A stretch of DNA of 37,831 nt from Kiloniellaceae bacterium (GTDB lineage Bacteria; Pseudomonadota; Alphaproteobacteria; Kiloniellales; J153), in contig JAJFGL010000026.1 of the NCBI GenBank assembly GCA_021776135.1, positions 1 through 37,831 of the forward strand. The letters are read 5' to 3'. The notes under the pieces are model-generated. The model did not search any database. It was not told the DNA's origin and was given only the letters and a program-made list of their open reading frames with translations. Positions 8,465 to 17,438 of this stretch are shown piece by piece. The position numbers and the translations under genes were made by a program. Within the stretch, counting starts at the first letter, position 1. Each line of letters starts with the position of its first letter.

Positions 8465-9313
8465 TCAATAAGGTTTCTCGCCGGCGACCGTGATCCGGTA
8501 CATCTCGCGCCGGCTGCCGGCATAATCGTCTATGGCATGGTGCTGAGTGCAGCGATTGTCCCACACGGTCACGGCGCCCGGCGTCCAACGCACTCGGCAA
8601 GTAAAGGCGATCTGCCGGCAGTGCGGCAGCAGGAAATCGAGCAAGGCCGCGCCTTCCGCCGCGTTCATGTCGTCCAATCCGACCGTGTAGACATCGTTAA
8701 TGAACAGCGCCTTGCGGTTGGTGTCCGGATGGGTGCGAACCAAGGGGTGGACCTGGGTTTCCAAGGCGGCTTCGCTGCCCTGGATATTTATGCTGCTGTT
8801 GGGGTCCGGGCGGCCAAAAGTGCCGCCCGGCCCGTAAGAGCGATCGGCGGAATGAACCGCTTTGAGACCTTCGACAATCCGGCGCATGCCCGGCGAGAGC
8901 GTCTCGTAGGCCAGGTACTGATTGGTGAAAACCGTATCGCCACCATGGGCCGGCACCTCCTTGCCATAGAGAATGGTGTAGCTCGGCGGATGGGCCTGAA
9001 AGCTCCAATCGCTGTGCCAGGTGCCGCCGAATAGGGCGCCCTTCTCTTGGGCCTCGCGCGCAACGGCCACGACGTTCGGGTGTCCCTCGAGCGGGGTCAC
9101 GAAGGGCGTTTCGCCGTAAGGCCCGAGCTGCAGCGCGAAGGCTTCGAGTTGTTCGATGGTCAGGTCTTGATCGCGAAACACCACGACGAGATGCTGCGCC
9201 AGCGCCCGCTTGACCGCGTCGGTTCTTTCGGTGCCGAGTGGCTCACCGAGGTCCAGCCCGTGGATGTCGGCACCCAGGGCCCCGGTAATCGGTCTGATAT
9301 CCAGATCGGTCAA
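8465..9313 (-). CDS. TauD/TfdA-family Fe(II)/2-oxoglutarate dioxygenase
   Basis: Non-haem iron dioxygenase of 282 residues that hydroxylates a substrate while decarboxylating 2-oxoglutarate. The iron facial triad is His100 and Asp102 in WHSDWSF plus His258 in CTQHHAIDDY. Arg269, 11 residues later in SRREMYRITV, is placed to bind the 2-oxoglutarate carboxylate. Family members act on taurine, 2,4-D, alkylsulfates and other small acids, so the substrate is open. The start is TTG at 9313, preceded by GGGGAG; the first residues (TDLDIRPITGALGADIHGLD) match family N-termini. It lies between the aldehyde dehydrogenase fragment (21-bp gap) and the amidase. Confidence 0.93.
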   Translation of the reverse strand: MTDLDIRPITGALGADIHGLDLGEPLGTERTDAVKRALAQHLVVVFRDQDLTIEQLEAFALQLGPYGETPFVTPLEGHPNVVAVAREAQEKGALFGGTWHSDWSFQAHPPSYTILYGKEVPAHGGDTVFTNQYLAYETLSPGMRRIVEGLKAVHSADRSYGPGGTFGRPDPNSSINIQGSEAALETQVHPLVRTHPDTNRKALFINDVYTVGLDDMNAAEGAALLDFLLPHCRQIAFTCRVRWTPGAVTVWDNRCTQHHAIDDYAGSRREMYRITVAGEKPY

Positions 9314-9334
9314 GGTGCTCGCCGCTCCCCGGTC

Positions 9335-9715
9335 TTAGAACTTTTCGCCCACGGCCTTGATCTTGCAATAAGACCGCAGGCCCTCCATGCCCTTTTCCCG
9401 GCCGATGCCGGACTTCTTGTTGCCGCCAAAGGGTACCTCGATTCCGATCGAGAACCACTGATTGATGAAGATCTGACCGGCGTCGAGTTGTTTGGCCAGC
9501 CGGCGGGCCTTGCCGGTATCCCGGGTGAAGATGCCGGCGACCAGACCGAAGTCGGTTCCATTCGCGACTTCTATGGCCTCGTCTTCGGACTCGACCGCCT
9601 GCACGGCCAGAACCGGCCCAAAGATTTCTTCCTGCACCAAACGGTCATCCGGCTTGAGGTCGTCGAATATGGTCGCCACGAACTGACCCATGAGGCTGTC
9701 GACAGTAACATTCAT
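9335..9715 (-). pseudogene. Aldehyde dehydrogenase, C-terminal fragment
   Basis: This 126-residue frame aligns only with the last quarter of NAD(P)-dependent aldehyde dehydrogenases: FVATIFDDLKPD, then QEEIFGPVLAVQ and INQWFSIGIEVPFGGNKKSG, ending with the oligomerisation tail. The Rossmann domain and the catalytic cysteine are missing; the 5' side runs within 60 bp into the complete alcohol dehydrogenase gene. The simplest reading is an internal deletion that removed about 350 codons. An ATG at 9715 with GGAAG about 9 bases upstream could still allow translation, so a retained small protein is not excluded, but it could not be an aldehyde dehydrogenase. Confidence 0.85.
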
Positions 9716-9775
9716 ATCAAATGATCTTCCTATGCGGTCTCGCGAACCGTCAGGTGCGTCGCCGGACCGGTGCGC

Positions 9776-10864
9776 TCAATGGTCGAACATGATGACGTTG
9801 CGGGCGGCCTCGCCTTGACCGGCGGTGGCGATGGCATCGTTTATGCCTGTCAGGGGATGGTGCCCGGCGATGAGCTCCCCGAGTTTCAGGCGGCCTGCCC
9901 GATAGTGCTCGATCAGTTTGGGTACATCGACCGGCAATCGCGCCGAGCCCATCTTAGTGCCCATGATGGTCTGGCTTTTGTTGACCACGAAACGGGGCTG
10001 AATCTTTGCCGATACCCCCGCGGGCGGCAGGGCGGCCAGGACCATGCAGCCCATCTTGGAAAGGATCTCCGCGCCCTGTTCGATCGCGGCGGCGCTGCCC
10101 GCCGCGACGAAGACATAGTCGACCCCCAAGCCACGGGTGATTTCCATGACCGCTTCGCTGACGCTTCCCTCCTTGGGGTTCAGGCAGTGGGTCGCGCCCA
10201 AACCGCGCGCCAGAGTGAATTTCGCGGGCACGACGTCGATGGCGATGAGGGTCTCGGCCCGGCCGATCGCGGCGGCCTGAAGGCAATTGATGCCGACGCC
10301 GCCGATACCGACCACGGCGGCACTTTTACCCGGCGGCATCTTGGCGGCATTGACCACCGCGCCGTATCCGGTCAAGACGCCACAGGCCAGCAGGCTGGCC
10401 TGGTCCAACGGCATGTCGTCCGGGATAGCCGCAAGCTGCGACTGGTGGACCAGAACCTGTTCGGCAAAACCCCCGACCCGTAAGCCCTGATAGACCCTTT
10501 GACCCGCCCCATTACGAAAGCGCTCCTCGATGTCGAGGGCCAGGGTGGTCTCGCAGAGATAGGGATGTCCGGCGGCGCAATACCGGCAGGTGCCGCAATC
10601 GCGAATCAGGCTGACGATGACCCGGTCGCCCTCGCGGGCAGCCCCCACGGACTTGCCCGCCGCGACCACGGTCCCGGCCACCTCGTGACCGCAAATGGCG
10701 GGAAACGACTTGCCCGGCCAAGCGCCGGACAGAAAATGCAGGTCGCTCTGGCAAATGGCGCAGGCGCCAACCTGAATCTTGACCTCGCCCTCCTCGGGAG
10801 AGGCGCAGGTGACCTCCTCGACGACCAGCGGCTGCGCCTCGCCATAGCACACGGCGGCCTTCAT
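9776..10864 (-). CDS. Zinc-dependent alcohol dehydrogenase (MDR superfamily)
   Basis: Medium-chain dehydrogenase of 362 residues oxidising an alcohol with NAD. Catalytic zinc ligands are Cys38 in CQSDLH, His60-Glu61 in CGHEVAG and Cys161 in LLACGVLTGYGA. Structural zinc cysteines are 90, 93, 96 and 104. The coenzyme loop is GIGGVG at 186-191. Start ATG 10864 overlaps the TGA of the preceding dehydrogenase (ATGA); a longer start would invade that gene. It is class III/Zn-ADH-like in layout, but the substrate is not evident. The aldehyde it would make would normally be handled by the downstream aldehyde dehydrogenase, which is broken here. Confidence 0.93.
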   Translation of the reverse strand: MKAAVCYGEAQPLVVEEVTCASPEEGEVKIQVGACAICQSDLHFLSGAWPGKSFPAICGHEVAGTVVAAGKSVGAAREGDRVIVSLIRDCGTCRYCAAGHPYLCETTLALDIEERFRNGAGQRVYQGLRVGGFAEQVLVHQSQLAAIPDDMPLDQASLLACGVLTGYGAVVNAAKMPPGKSAAVVGIGGVGINCLQAAAIGRAETLIAIDVVPAKFTLARGLGATHCLNPKEGSVSEAVMEITRGLGVDYVFVAAGSAAAIEQGAEILSKMGCMVLAALPPAGVSAKIQPRFVVNKSQTIMGTKMGSARLPVDVPKLIEHYRAGRLKLGELIAGHHPLTGINDAIATAGQGEAARNVIMFDH

Positions 10865-11760
10865 TGACCGAAACTCCGGCCCGACTGAGCCGCCAAGGCG
10901 TTCAAAATATCGCTGCAATCGTTCATGCCGTGTCCTCGTTCCCGTGCCGCATCGAAGGCCCGGAGCGCTTGCCCCCCAAGAAAGGACGCGAGGCCTTCGC
11001 GCTTCATCACATCGACCGCGATCGCCAGGTCCTTGCGGCCATGGTTGAGGGAAAATCCCGGCGCCACGTCACCTTTGAGGACCTTGTTGGGAAAATTAAG
11101 CTGAGAGTTTCCATTGCGCGCGGTGGTGCCGTTGATCACCTCGAGCGCCGCCTCGCTTGTGACCCCGCCGGCATCGGCCAGAAGCAAGGCCTCTGCCGTT
11201 GCCAGGCACCCGACCAGGGCCAGATAGTTGTTCACAATCTTCAGGGTGCTGGCCTTGCCGGCCGATCCGCAATCGATGATGGTATCGCCCATCGCTTCCA
11301 GCGCTCCTCGAACGGCCGCCTTATCGGCCGCCTCGCCGCCGATCAGGAACAGGCACTTGCCTTCCACCGCCTGAGTCGCGGTGCGGCCGACGGCGCAGTC
11401 CACATAACGCCAGCCGGCGGCGCGCGCCTTTCGGTCCAGACGCCGGGCCTCGGACGGATCGATGGTGCTGCAGTTCATCAGCAGGCGCTGGCCCGGAGAC
11501 GCGGCCAGGATGCCGTCGGGGCCATCCAAGGCCGCATCCACATCGGGGGCATTGGGCAGCATGGTGATCACCAGATCCGCTTCGGCACAGCAGGCGCCCG
11601 GGGTCGCGGTCGCTTTGCCGCCGGCGGCGGCCAGGGCCGCGCCGGCCGCCGCTTGCAGATCGTAGCCGGCCACTTTGAAACCCGCCTCCAGCAGGTTGCG
11701 TGACATGGCGCTTCCCATGGCGCCGAGGCCAATGAAAGCGATTGCTTGGGTCTTCGCCAT
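10861..11760 (-). CDS. NAD-dependent beta-hydroxyacid dehydrogenase (3-hydroxyisobutyrate / tartronate semialdehyde reductase type)
   Basis: Beta-hydroxyacid dehydrogenase of 299 residues, interconverting a 3-hydroxyacid and its semialdehyde. The N-terminal Rossmann motif is FIGLGAMGSAMS (9-20). The substrate motif is NCSTIDPSEAR with Ser98, and the catalytic Lys174 lies in AGKASTLKIVNNYL. ATG 11760 was chosen over a start 12 codons upstream because GGAGAC precedes it by 8 bases and the upstream residues are arginine-rich and unlike the family. It sits 19 bp after the second sugar permease and overlaps the alcohol dehydrogenase, as expected for sugar-acid catabolic operons. Confidence 0.92.
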   Translation of the reverse strand: MAKTQAIAFIGLGAMGSAMSRNLLEAGFKVAGYDLQAAAGAALAAAGGKATATPGACCAEADLVITMLPNAPDVDAALDGPDGILAASPGQRLLMNCSTIDPSEARRLDRKARAAGWRYVDCAVGRTATQAVEGKCLFLIGGEAADKAAVRGALEAMGDTIIDCGSAGKASTLKIVNNYLALVGCLATAEALLLADAGGVTSEAALEVINGTTARNGNSQLNFPNKVLKGDVAPGFSLNHGRKDLAIAVDVMKREGLASFLGGQALRAFDAARERGHGMNDCSDILNALAAQSGRSFGQ

Positions 11761-11779
11761 TCGACGGTGTCTCCGCGGA

Positions 11780-12619
11780 CTAACGCTTGACCGCACCGGC
11801 GGCCAGGCCGTGGATGAAATAGCGGTTCAGGAATATGAACAGGATGAGCAGCGGCAGCGCGATCAGAGCGGAACCCGCCATGAGCTCCCCGTCGCGCAGC
11901 TCATACTGACCGACCATGGTTTCCAGGCCGGCCGGGAGTGTCTTTTTGTGGTCGCTGTCGATCATCACCAGGGCGAAGGTGTAGTCGGTCCATGACAGCA
12001 GGAAGGAGAAGATCGCCACCGTGGTGATGCCCGGCAGAGACAGGGGTAAGACAACCCGGAAAAAGGCGCCCAACCGGGAACACCCATCGACCATGGCGGC
12101 TTCCTCGACGTCGGGCGGCAACTGTTTGAAAAAGCCCCATAGAAGCCAAACGCCCAAAGGTAGGGTTATCGTGGTGTGTGAGATGATCAGCGCCATATGG
12201 GTATCGGCGAGGCCAAGCCGGACAAAGATGGCGTAAAGTGGAATGGCCAGCAGCAAGGGTGGGAACATGTAGGCATAGAGCATGGTGCCGATGATGGTGG
12301 TCTTGCCACGGATTTGAAGCCGGGTCACCGCATAGGAGATCAGCACCGCCAGAATCAAAGTCACAACCACCGTGCCGAGCGCGACCTGAACCGAATTGGC
12401 GAACCATATGGTAAAGTCGGTCGCCGCCAAAAGCGTCGTATAACTCTCAATGGAATAGGGGCCGGGCAGCAGGTCGACCGAATTGTAGAGGACCTGCGGA
12501 TCGCGGACGCTCGAGATCAGCATCCAATAGATCGGAAAAAACGAGTAAGCCACGGCCAAAGCCATGGCGGCGTAGAGCGCAATCCGATTGATGAGCGGGA
12601 CGTCGAATTCTTGGCGCAT
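11780..12619 (-). CDS. Sugar ABC transporter permease, MalG/UgpE type
   Basis: Inner-membrane permease of a CUT1-family carbohydrate importer, 279 residues with six membrane helices. The cytoplasmic EAA loop that contacts the ATPase is EEAAMVDGCSRLGAFFRVVLP, roughly residues 165-185. The first segment after MRQEFDVPLINRIALYAAMA is a typical MalG N-terminus. ATG 12619 lies 4 bp after the stop of the partner permease, so the two are tightly coupled. CUT1 importers bring in oligosaccharides, polyols or glycerol-phosphate-like compounds. Confidence 0.94.
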   Translation of the reverse strand: MRQEFDVPLINRIALYAAMALAVAYSFFPIYWMLISSVRDPQVLYNSVDLLPGPYSIESYTTLLAATDFTIWFANSVQVALGTVVVTLILAVLISYAVTRLQIRGKTTIIGTMLYAYMFPPLLLAIPLYAIFVRLGLADTHMALIISHTTITLPLGVWLLWGFFKQLPPDVEEAAMVDGCSRLGAFFRVVLPLSLPGITTVAIFSFLLSWTDYTFALVMIDSDHKKTLPAGLETMVGQYELRDGELMAGSALIALPLLILFIFLNRYFIHGLAAGAVKR

Positions 12620-12623
12620 GGAA

Positions 12624-13487
12624 TCAGTCCTTTTGATCCAGCGGGAAAAGGCGGAAATAAATGAACACCGCCACCGACAGAATCAGGAAAGAGATTGTCG
12701 AAATCGCCGCCCCCATGCCGACGTCAAAGCTTTCGAAAGCCTTACGGTAGGCTAGAATTGGCAAATGCTCCGTGGCTTTCAACGGCCCGCCGCGGGTCAA
12801 GAGCCAAACGATGTCAAACTTGTTAAACATCCATATGGTGCGCAGCAGGATGACTACGGTCAACACCGGGCGCAATTGCGGCAACGTGATGTGCCAAAAC
12901 CGCTGCCAGGAACTGGCGCCATCGACCTTTGCCGCCTCGTATAAGGATTCGGGTACCGACTGAAGTCCGGCGAGAAAAGATATGGTGACGAATGGCGTCC
13001 AGATCCAAACGCTGACAAGGATCACCATTCCCATGGCCAGATTGGGCGAGCCATACCAATCCACCGTGCCAAAACCGAGATTCTGAAAGGCGATGGTGAT
13101 AATGCCGATAGGGTCGTTCAACATCCACCTGACCAGCAGGGTGACGATAAGGGTCGGCAGCAAGTACGGCAAAATCGTGATGGCGCGCACGACCCGCTGT
13201 GCCGGTAAATTGGCGTCGAGCAGAACGGCAAAGCCGATGCCAAGAAGAATCTGGAGCGCGATAGCCCAGCCAGAGAAAACCATGCCTCGGCGCAGCGCGT
13301 CCCAGAATTCCATATCGGACAACACACGCACGTAGTTGTCCAAGCCGACCCACTCCGGCTCGGAAATAAAAGACTCCGCTTTTTGGAAACTGAGCTCGAT
13401 CGCGTGCGACGCGGGATAAATGATCATCACCGCCGTGATCGCCAATCCGAAAAGGAAAAGCGCTAATATGGTACGATCACCGCCCAA
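12624..13487 (-). CDS. Sugar ABC transporter permease, MalF/UgpA type
   Basis: Partner permease of the CUT1 importer, 287 residues with six membrane helices and the EAA loop YEAAKVDGASSWQRFWHITLP near residues 185-205. The start is a TTG at 13487 with GGGAAAG just upstream. No ATG is available in frame before the preceding stop, and a CTG two codons upstream is possible. It follows the binding-protein gene by 87 bp and precedes the MalG-type gene by 4 bp. Confidence 0.92.
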   Translation of the reverse strand: MGGDRTILALFLFGLAITAVMIIYPASHAIELSFQKAESFISEPEWVGLDNYVRVLSDMEFWDALRRGMVFSGWAIALQILLGIGFAVLLDANLPAQRVVRAITILPYLLPTLIVTLLVRWMLNDPIGIITIAFQNLGFGTVDWYGSPNLAMGMVILVSVWIWTPFVTISFLAGLQSVPESLYEAAKVDGASSWQRFWHITLPQLRPVLTVVILLRTIWMFNKFDIVWLLTRGGPLKATEHLPILAYRKAFESFDVGMGAAISTISFLILSVAVFIYFRLFPLDQKD

Positions 13488-13574
13488 GGTCAGTCTTTCC
13501 CATCATACTTCCCGCCATGGCAACGGCGGCCGGCACATCGTGCCGGCCGCAGCGCCTTTTACTCCCCGCTCAGG

Positions 13575-14954
13575 TCAAGAATTCTTGATTACCTCGCGCA
13601 TTTTCGCGGCGGCGACGTCCACAGCTTCGGACGACGACATCTTCTTGATGATCTTGTTTTGCAACATTTCCGGCAGGGCATAGGAACGGAAGACCTTGCC
13701 GGCCCGCAGATCCGCATAGGGACCTTCGGTATCGATCGAACGGATAATGACGTTCTCGTCGGTCAAGAAGCGCTTCTGCCATTCGGTGATGTGCTTGTAG
13801 TCCTCGAGGGCCGGATGAGCCAGCCAGCGGGCATCCTCATAGATGTCCATGCGGGTCGGCTGATAGTGGACCACCGAGGTGTGAAGGAAGTTGATCAGTT
13901 GCTCGTCGGAGAACCACTGCATAAACTTCATGGCTTCCTCGGTCTGTGGCGTGTCGAACACGACCCAACCGTCATAGCCATGATTCACGGCGACATTTTT
14001 GCCCGCGCTATCCGGGAAGGGGAAAACGCCGATCTTCTGGGCCAGCTTGGGATCGGTCGTGCGGATGACGTCGATCGCGCGGCCGGTGCCCGGTGCATGA
14101 GATAGCTGGCCGGAGCGCAAACCGCGCATGCCCACACCCCACTCGGCCTGAGAGATGCCGGTCGGCATGTACTCAGTCATCTGCTCGACAAAGTCGAGGT
14201 AGTCCATGGCGGCCTTTTTGACGTCGCCCTTATCAAAAACGACGTTCCATTTGTCGTCAAAGATCTTCGCGCCCTGGGCCCACATGTAACCGAAGGTCAG
14301 ATAGTTTGTGGCGCTGCTCGACGAAATCGGTTGCAAGATGCCGTTATCGGTCATGCCGTCGCCCTTACCCTTAAGGGCCGCCATGTTTTCCAGCAACTGG
14401 TTCCAGGTGGTGGCCGGCTGGAGGCCGGCCTTCTCATACAGATCCCGGCGATAGTTGATCCAGCAAAGGTTGTAGTCGTAAGGATACCAGTAGTGATTGC
14501 CGTCCACCGGGAAGAGTATCTTCGGGCCCCAGGTGTATTTCTTGGTGATTTCGTTGAGCGGTACGATTTTCTTTTCCGCGGCGAGGATCAACACGTCGCC
14601 GATAAAGAATAGCGTGCCGATGTCGTAAGGACGCCCGCCCTTGAGCGAGGCTTGCAATTTATTGAAAGCCTTGCCGGCCGGCACGGTGTCCATCTGCACC
14701 TTGACGCCGGTTTCCTTTTCATATTGCGCGGCGGCGAACTTCATCGCCCGGACGCTCTCAACGGTGGGTTCACCGTTGAGGAAGCGGATGGTCTTTTGCT
14801 GCGCATGAACGAAGGGCGCGTGAAGCGATACGGCTGCTGCGCCGGCGGTGGCGCCCAATCCCTTGATCACCGTTCGGCGTGACGTGGTCAACTTCGGCCC
14901 GGAAGACAGGTCCTGCGGGCTCTTGCGCGTAGGATTTTTGGTCGATTTCGGCAT
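13575..14954 (-). CDS. Sugar ABC transporter substrate-binding protein, Tat-exported
   Basis: Extracellular solute-binding protein family 1, 459 residues. The N-terminus carries a twin-arginine signal: SRRTVIKGLG with Arg26-Arg27, a weakly hydrophobic stretch and a likely cleavage after residue 51 (FVHA). The mature part has family features such as YEKETGVKVQMDTVPAG, GRPYDIGTLFFIGD and a C-terminal helical region. Tat export is uncommon but known for sugar-binding proteins of soil and marine proteobacteria. ATG 14954 is preceded by GGGAG. The gene lies 22 bp after the ATPase gene. Its length is close to that of oligosaccharide and glycerol-phosphate binders; the substrate is not identified. 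Confidence 0.93.
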   Translation of the reverse strand: MPKSTKNPTRKSPQDLSSGPKLTTSRRTVIKGLGATAGAAAVSLHAPFVHAQQKTIRFLNGEPTVESVRAMKFAAAQYEKETGVKVQMDTVPAGKAFNKLQASLKGGRPYDIGTLFFIGDVLILAAEKKIVPLNEITKKYTWGPKILFPVDGNHYWYPYDYNLCWINYRRDLYEKAGLQPATTWNQLLENMAALKGKGDGMTDNGILQPISSSSATNYLTFGYMWAQGAKIFDDKWNVVFDKGDVKKAAMDYLDFVEQMTEYMPTGISQAEWGVGMRGLRSGQLSHAPGTGRAIDVIRTTDPKLAQKIGVFPFPDSAGKNVAVNHGYDGWVVFDTPQTEEAMKFMQWFSDEQLINFLHTSVVHYQPTRMDIYEDARWLAHPALEDYKHITEWQKRFLTDENVIIRSIDTEGPYADLRAGKVFRSYALPEMLQNKIIKKMSSSEAVDVAAAKMREVIKNS

Positions 14955-14976
14955 CTCTCTTCTCCCGTTCTGCGTT

Positions 14977-16092
14977 TTAGGGTTGCCCCTCTCCGGGGGC
15001 GGTTGGATCCGCGAATAGGTTGGTGCCGCTCCGTGGATCGAATAGGTGGATGTGGCCGGGCTCCGTGCTCAGGTGGATAATGTCGCCGGGCCGGGTAGTG
15101 TCGTTTCGGCTCATCAGAGCGCTGAGGCTGCCGCCTTTTTCGGTCTGGCAAGCCAGCAAGGTCTGCGCCCCCATTTGCTCGGTGAGGATGACTTTGACCG
15201 GTATAGTCCCAGCGGCGGCTTCCGAAATGGCTAGATGCTCGGGACGTATTCCGAGAACTACCTGATTGTCCGCGGCCTGACGATGGTGCTGCCCCTCGGG
15301 TAGCGCGAGCACCGCACCCTGGTACGATACGGTCGGTCTCGACGCGCCGTTCGCCAATTCGCCCTCGACCAGATTCATCTCGGGCGAGCCGATGAAATTG
15401 GCGACGAAGGTGTTCACCGGCCGATCATAGATTTCCAGCGGACGGCCCAGTTGCTGAACCGTGCCGTCCTTCATTACCGCGATCCGGTCGCCCAGGGTCA
15501 TGGCTTCGATCTGATCATGGGTAACGTAGATCATGCTTTTGCCGGTCGCGGCATGCAGTTTGCCGATTTCCTCGCGCATGTGGACGCGCATCTTGGCGTC
15601 CAGGTTGCTGAGGGGTTCATCCAGCAGGAAAACATCCGGTTCGCGCACCAGTGCGCGGCCCAGCGCGACGCGCTGCATCTGACCGCCGGACAATTGCTTA
15701 GGTTTGCGATGAAGCAGGTTATCGATGCCGAGCATCTTCGCCGCCCGCTGGACCCGTTCGTCGATTTCCGGTTTCGGCGTTCCGCGGACTTTCAAACCGA
15801 ATCCGAGATTGTCGTAGACGTTCTTATGGGCATAGAGGGCATAATTCTGGAACACCATTGCGACATTGCGGTCTTTCGGTTGCAGACGCGTGACATCGCG
15901 TTCACCGATTCGAATGGTGCCGCCGGATGTGGACTCGAGCCCCGCGATCATACGCAAAGTGGTAGACTTGCCGCAGCCGGAGGGGCCGACGAGGACCATA
16001 AATTCGCCGTCGGCCACTGTCAGGCTGACGCCATCGACCGCCGTCGTATTGCCAAAAAACTTCGAGACCGTATCGAGAACGACTTCAGCCAC
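14977..16092 (-). CDS. Sugar ABC transporter ATPase (MalK/UgpC type)
   Basis: Energy-coupling ATPase of the CUT1 importer, 371 residues. Walker A GPSGCGKST (36-44), signature LSGGQMQRVALGRAL, Walker B VFLLDEPLSNLD and the switch VTHDQ are intact. A C-terminal TOBE/OB domain of about 130 residues, including VLGIRPEHLAI, is typical of MalK/UgpC and can carry regulatory contacts. The start is GTG at 16092 with GGTGGA a few bases upstream. It lies 24 bp after the enolase-superfamily gene and 22 bp before the binding protein. Confidence 0.95.
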   Translation of the reverse strand: MAEVVLDTVSKFFGNTTAVDGVSLTVADGEFMVLVGPSGCGKSTTLRMIAGLESTSGGTIRIGERDVTRLQPKDRNVAMVFQNYALYAHKNVYDNLGFGLKVRGTPKPEIDERVQRAAKMLGIDNLLHRKPKQLSGGQMQRVALGRALVREPDVFLLDEPLSNLDAKMRVHMREEIGKLHAATGKSMIYVTHDQIEAMTLGDRIAVMKDGTVQQLGRPLEIYDRPVNTFVANFIGSPEMNLVEGELANGASRPTVSYQGAVLALPEGQHHRQAADNQVVLGIRPEHLAISEAAAGTIPVKVILTEQMGAQTLLACQTEKGGSLSALMSRNDTTRPGDIIHLSTEPGHIHLFDPRSGTNLFADPTAPGEGQP

Positions 16093-16116
16093 CTTATTCC
16101 ACCTGTTTGCAAACGT

Positions 16117-17262
16117 TCATGCGCTTGGCGATGCGGCCTGCCCCAACGTTGCGACCGATCCGTCGATCTCGGTCAATTGATACTGCGCCTTGTCCAGCCA
16201 CTCCTGTTCGATCCGCACGCCCCAGCCGGGTTCCTCGGGAATCTGAACCTTGCCGTCTCGCGCGACCAGGGCGGGCTGGTAAAGTCCCTCCTGCCAGGGA
16301 TAATAGTCCCCGCCCTCGATGGTGAACTCCACATAGGGTCCGGCGTTTTCGATGGCGCCCATCATGTGCAGCGTGAAGACCGTGACCAGACTGAGATTGG
16401 CGGAATGGGGCGTGCAGGGCAGACCTGCATCCTGCGCCATTTTCGCCACCCGCAGGGTGCGCGACAGGCCGCCCAGGTAGCAGATATCGGGCTGAACCAC
16501 GTCGACTGCGCGCATATCGATCATGCGGCGCCAAGTCGGTATCTCGCAGTCCTGCTCGCCGCCGGTCACATCGAGTTTCTCGAGCGTATCGGTGACCTGC
16601 TTGGTCCATTCAAGCTCCCAATAGGGGCAGGGTTCCTCGAAATGGCAGATCCCGTTGTCTTCCAGCATGTGCCCGACTTCGATGGCCCGATCCGGAGTGA
16701 AACAGCTGTTGGCGTCGACCAGGAGGTCCGCCGTGCCGCGCAGGGCCTTGCTCACGGCTGGCACGATTTCTTCCGTGCGCCCGGGCCACTTGTCCACATT
16801 GTGGCTACATTCGTCGCCGACCCGGAACTTGAAAGCGTCGTAGCCGTGTTCGCCGCGCAGCCGGACCAGGCGCTCCGCCTCGTCCTGCGCCGATATCTGG
16901 CGCTGCATGCTCGAACCGTAGACCCGGATCGGCCGCGCCTTGGCCCCCAGCAACTCGCAAACCGGCTTGCCTTCAAACTTGCCGCGCAAATCCCACAGCG
17001 CCGTATCCAAGCCGCCGATAGCGCGTAGAACATAGGAGCCGGGGAACTTCAGTTCGCTCTCGTATATGAAGTCCACAAGTCGGTCGATTTCGAGCGGATT
17101 GGCGCCGAGCGCGTAGGGCGCCACTTGGCGGTGAAAGACTTGCGCCGTGATATCGGCATGGTAGGGCGCGGTCTGTCCCCAGCCCTCGCGGCCGTCGTCC
17201 GTGCGCACCCGGACCAGGCACACATAGCGGTTCGAAAACGTTTCCAGACTGATGATTTTCAT
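16117..17262 (-). CDS. Enolase-superfamily dehydratase, mandelate racemase subgroup
   Basis: Enolase-superfamily enzyme of 381 residues that abstracts the proton next to a carboxylate, most often to dehydrate a sugar acid. A capping domain covers about 1-120. In the barrel, Lys145 and Arg147 (FKFRVG) form the KxR motif of the mandelate racemase subgroup. Magnesium ligands are Asp183, Glu209 and Glu236 (VDANS, FEEP, GGEQD). His286 in CTPHSAN is the expected second base. First gene of the long operon, divergent from the MocR regulator. The combination with a CUT1 importer and two dehydrogenases supports a sugar-acid or related hydroxyacid substrate; exact activity needs assay. Confidence 0.92.
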   Translation of the reverse strand: MKIISLETFSNRYVCLVRVRTDDGREGWGQTAPYHADITAQVFHRQVAPYALGANPLEIDRLVDFIYESELKFPGSYVLRAIGGLDTALWDLRGKFEGKPVCELLGAKARPIRVYGSSMQRQISAQDEAERLVRLRGEHGYDAFKFRVGDECSHNVDKWPGRTEEIVPAVSKALRGTADLLVDANSCFTPDRAIEVGHMLEDNGICHFEEPCPYWELEWTKQVTDTLEKLDVTGGEQDCEIPTWRRMIDMRAVDVVQPDICYLGGLSRTLRVAKMAQDAGLPCTPHSANLSLVTVFTLHMMGAIENAGPYVEFTIEGGDYYPWQEGLYQPALVARDGKVQIPEEPGWGVRIEQEWLDKAQYQLTEIDGSVATLGQAASPSA

Positions 17263-17349
17263 TTGTTTGCCGCCCTGTGCGACGTCTTGAGCGCCGCTGG
17301 ACCTGTCCTCCCAGTCGATATGAAACGATTAATTTGGCTGAGAAGTAAG

Positions 17350-17383
17350 GGCCATTCTGAAAATTCGAGGAGGCCATTTTGAA
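17350..17383. promoter_or_regulatory. Direct repeat, candidate MocR operator
   Basis: GGCCATTCTGAA (17350-17361) recurs as GGCCATTTTGAA (17372-17383), 11 of 12 bases identical and exactly 22 bp apart, two turns of DNA. MocR/GntR proteins commonly bind direct repeats in the divergent region they control. It lies between the enolase-superfamily gene and the MocR gene. Confidence 0.5.
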
Positions 17384-17393
17384 TTACCCAGAG

Positions 17394-17415
17394 ATTGGCC
17401 GCATTGCAGGCCAAT
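17394..17415. promoter_or_regulatory. Perfect 7-bp inverted repeat, candidate operator
   Basis: ATTGGCC and GGCCAAT flank an 8-bp spacer, giving a 22-bp dyad in the same divergent region, 10 bp downstream of the direct repeat and upstream of the presumed MocR promoter. It could be a second site for the same regulator or for another one. Confidence 0.45.
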
Positions 17416-17438
17416 AGAAGACGGGGGCGAAGCCTACT

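Noticed and set aside
15451-17028. 525-codon open frame on the plus strand opposite the ABC ATPase and the enolase-superfamily gene
   Set aside because: It is antisense to two genes with complete catalytic motifs; its translation is rich in Arg, Gly, Ala, Asp and His with no domain, as expected of GC-rich antisense frames.
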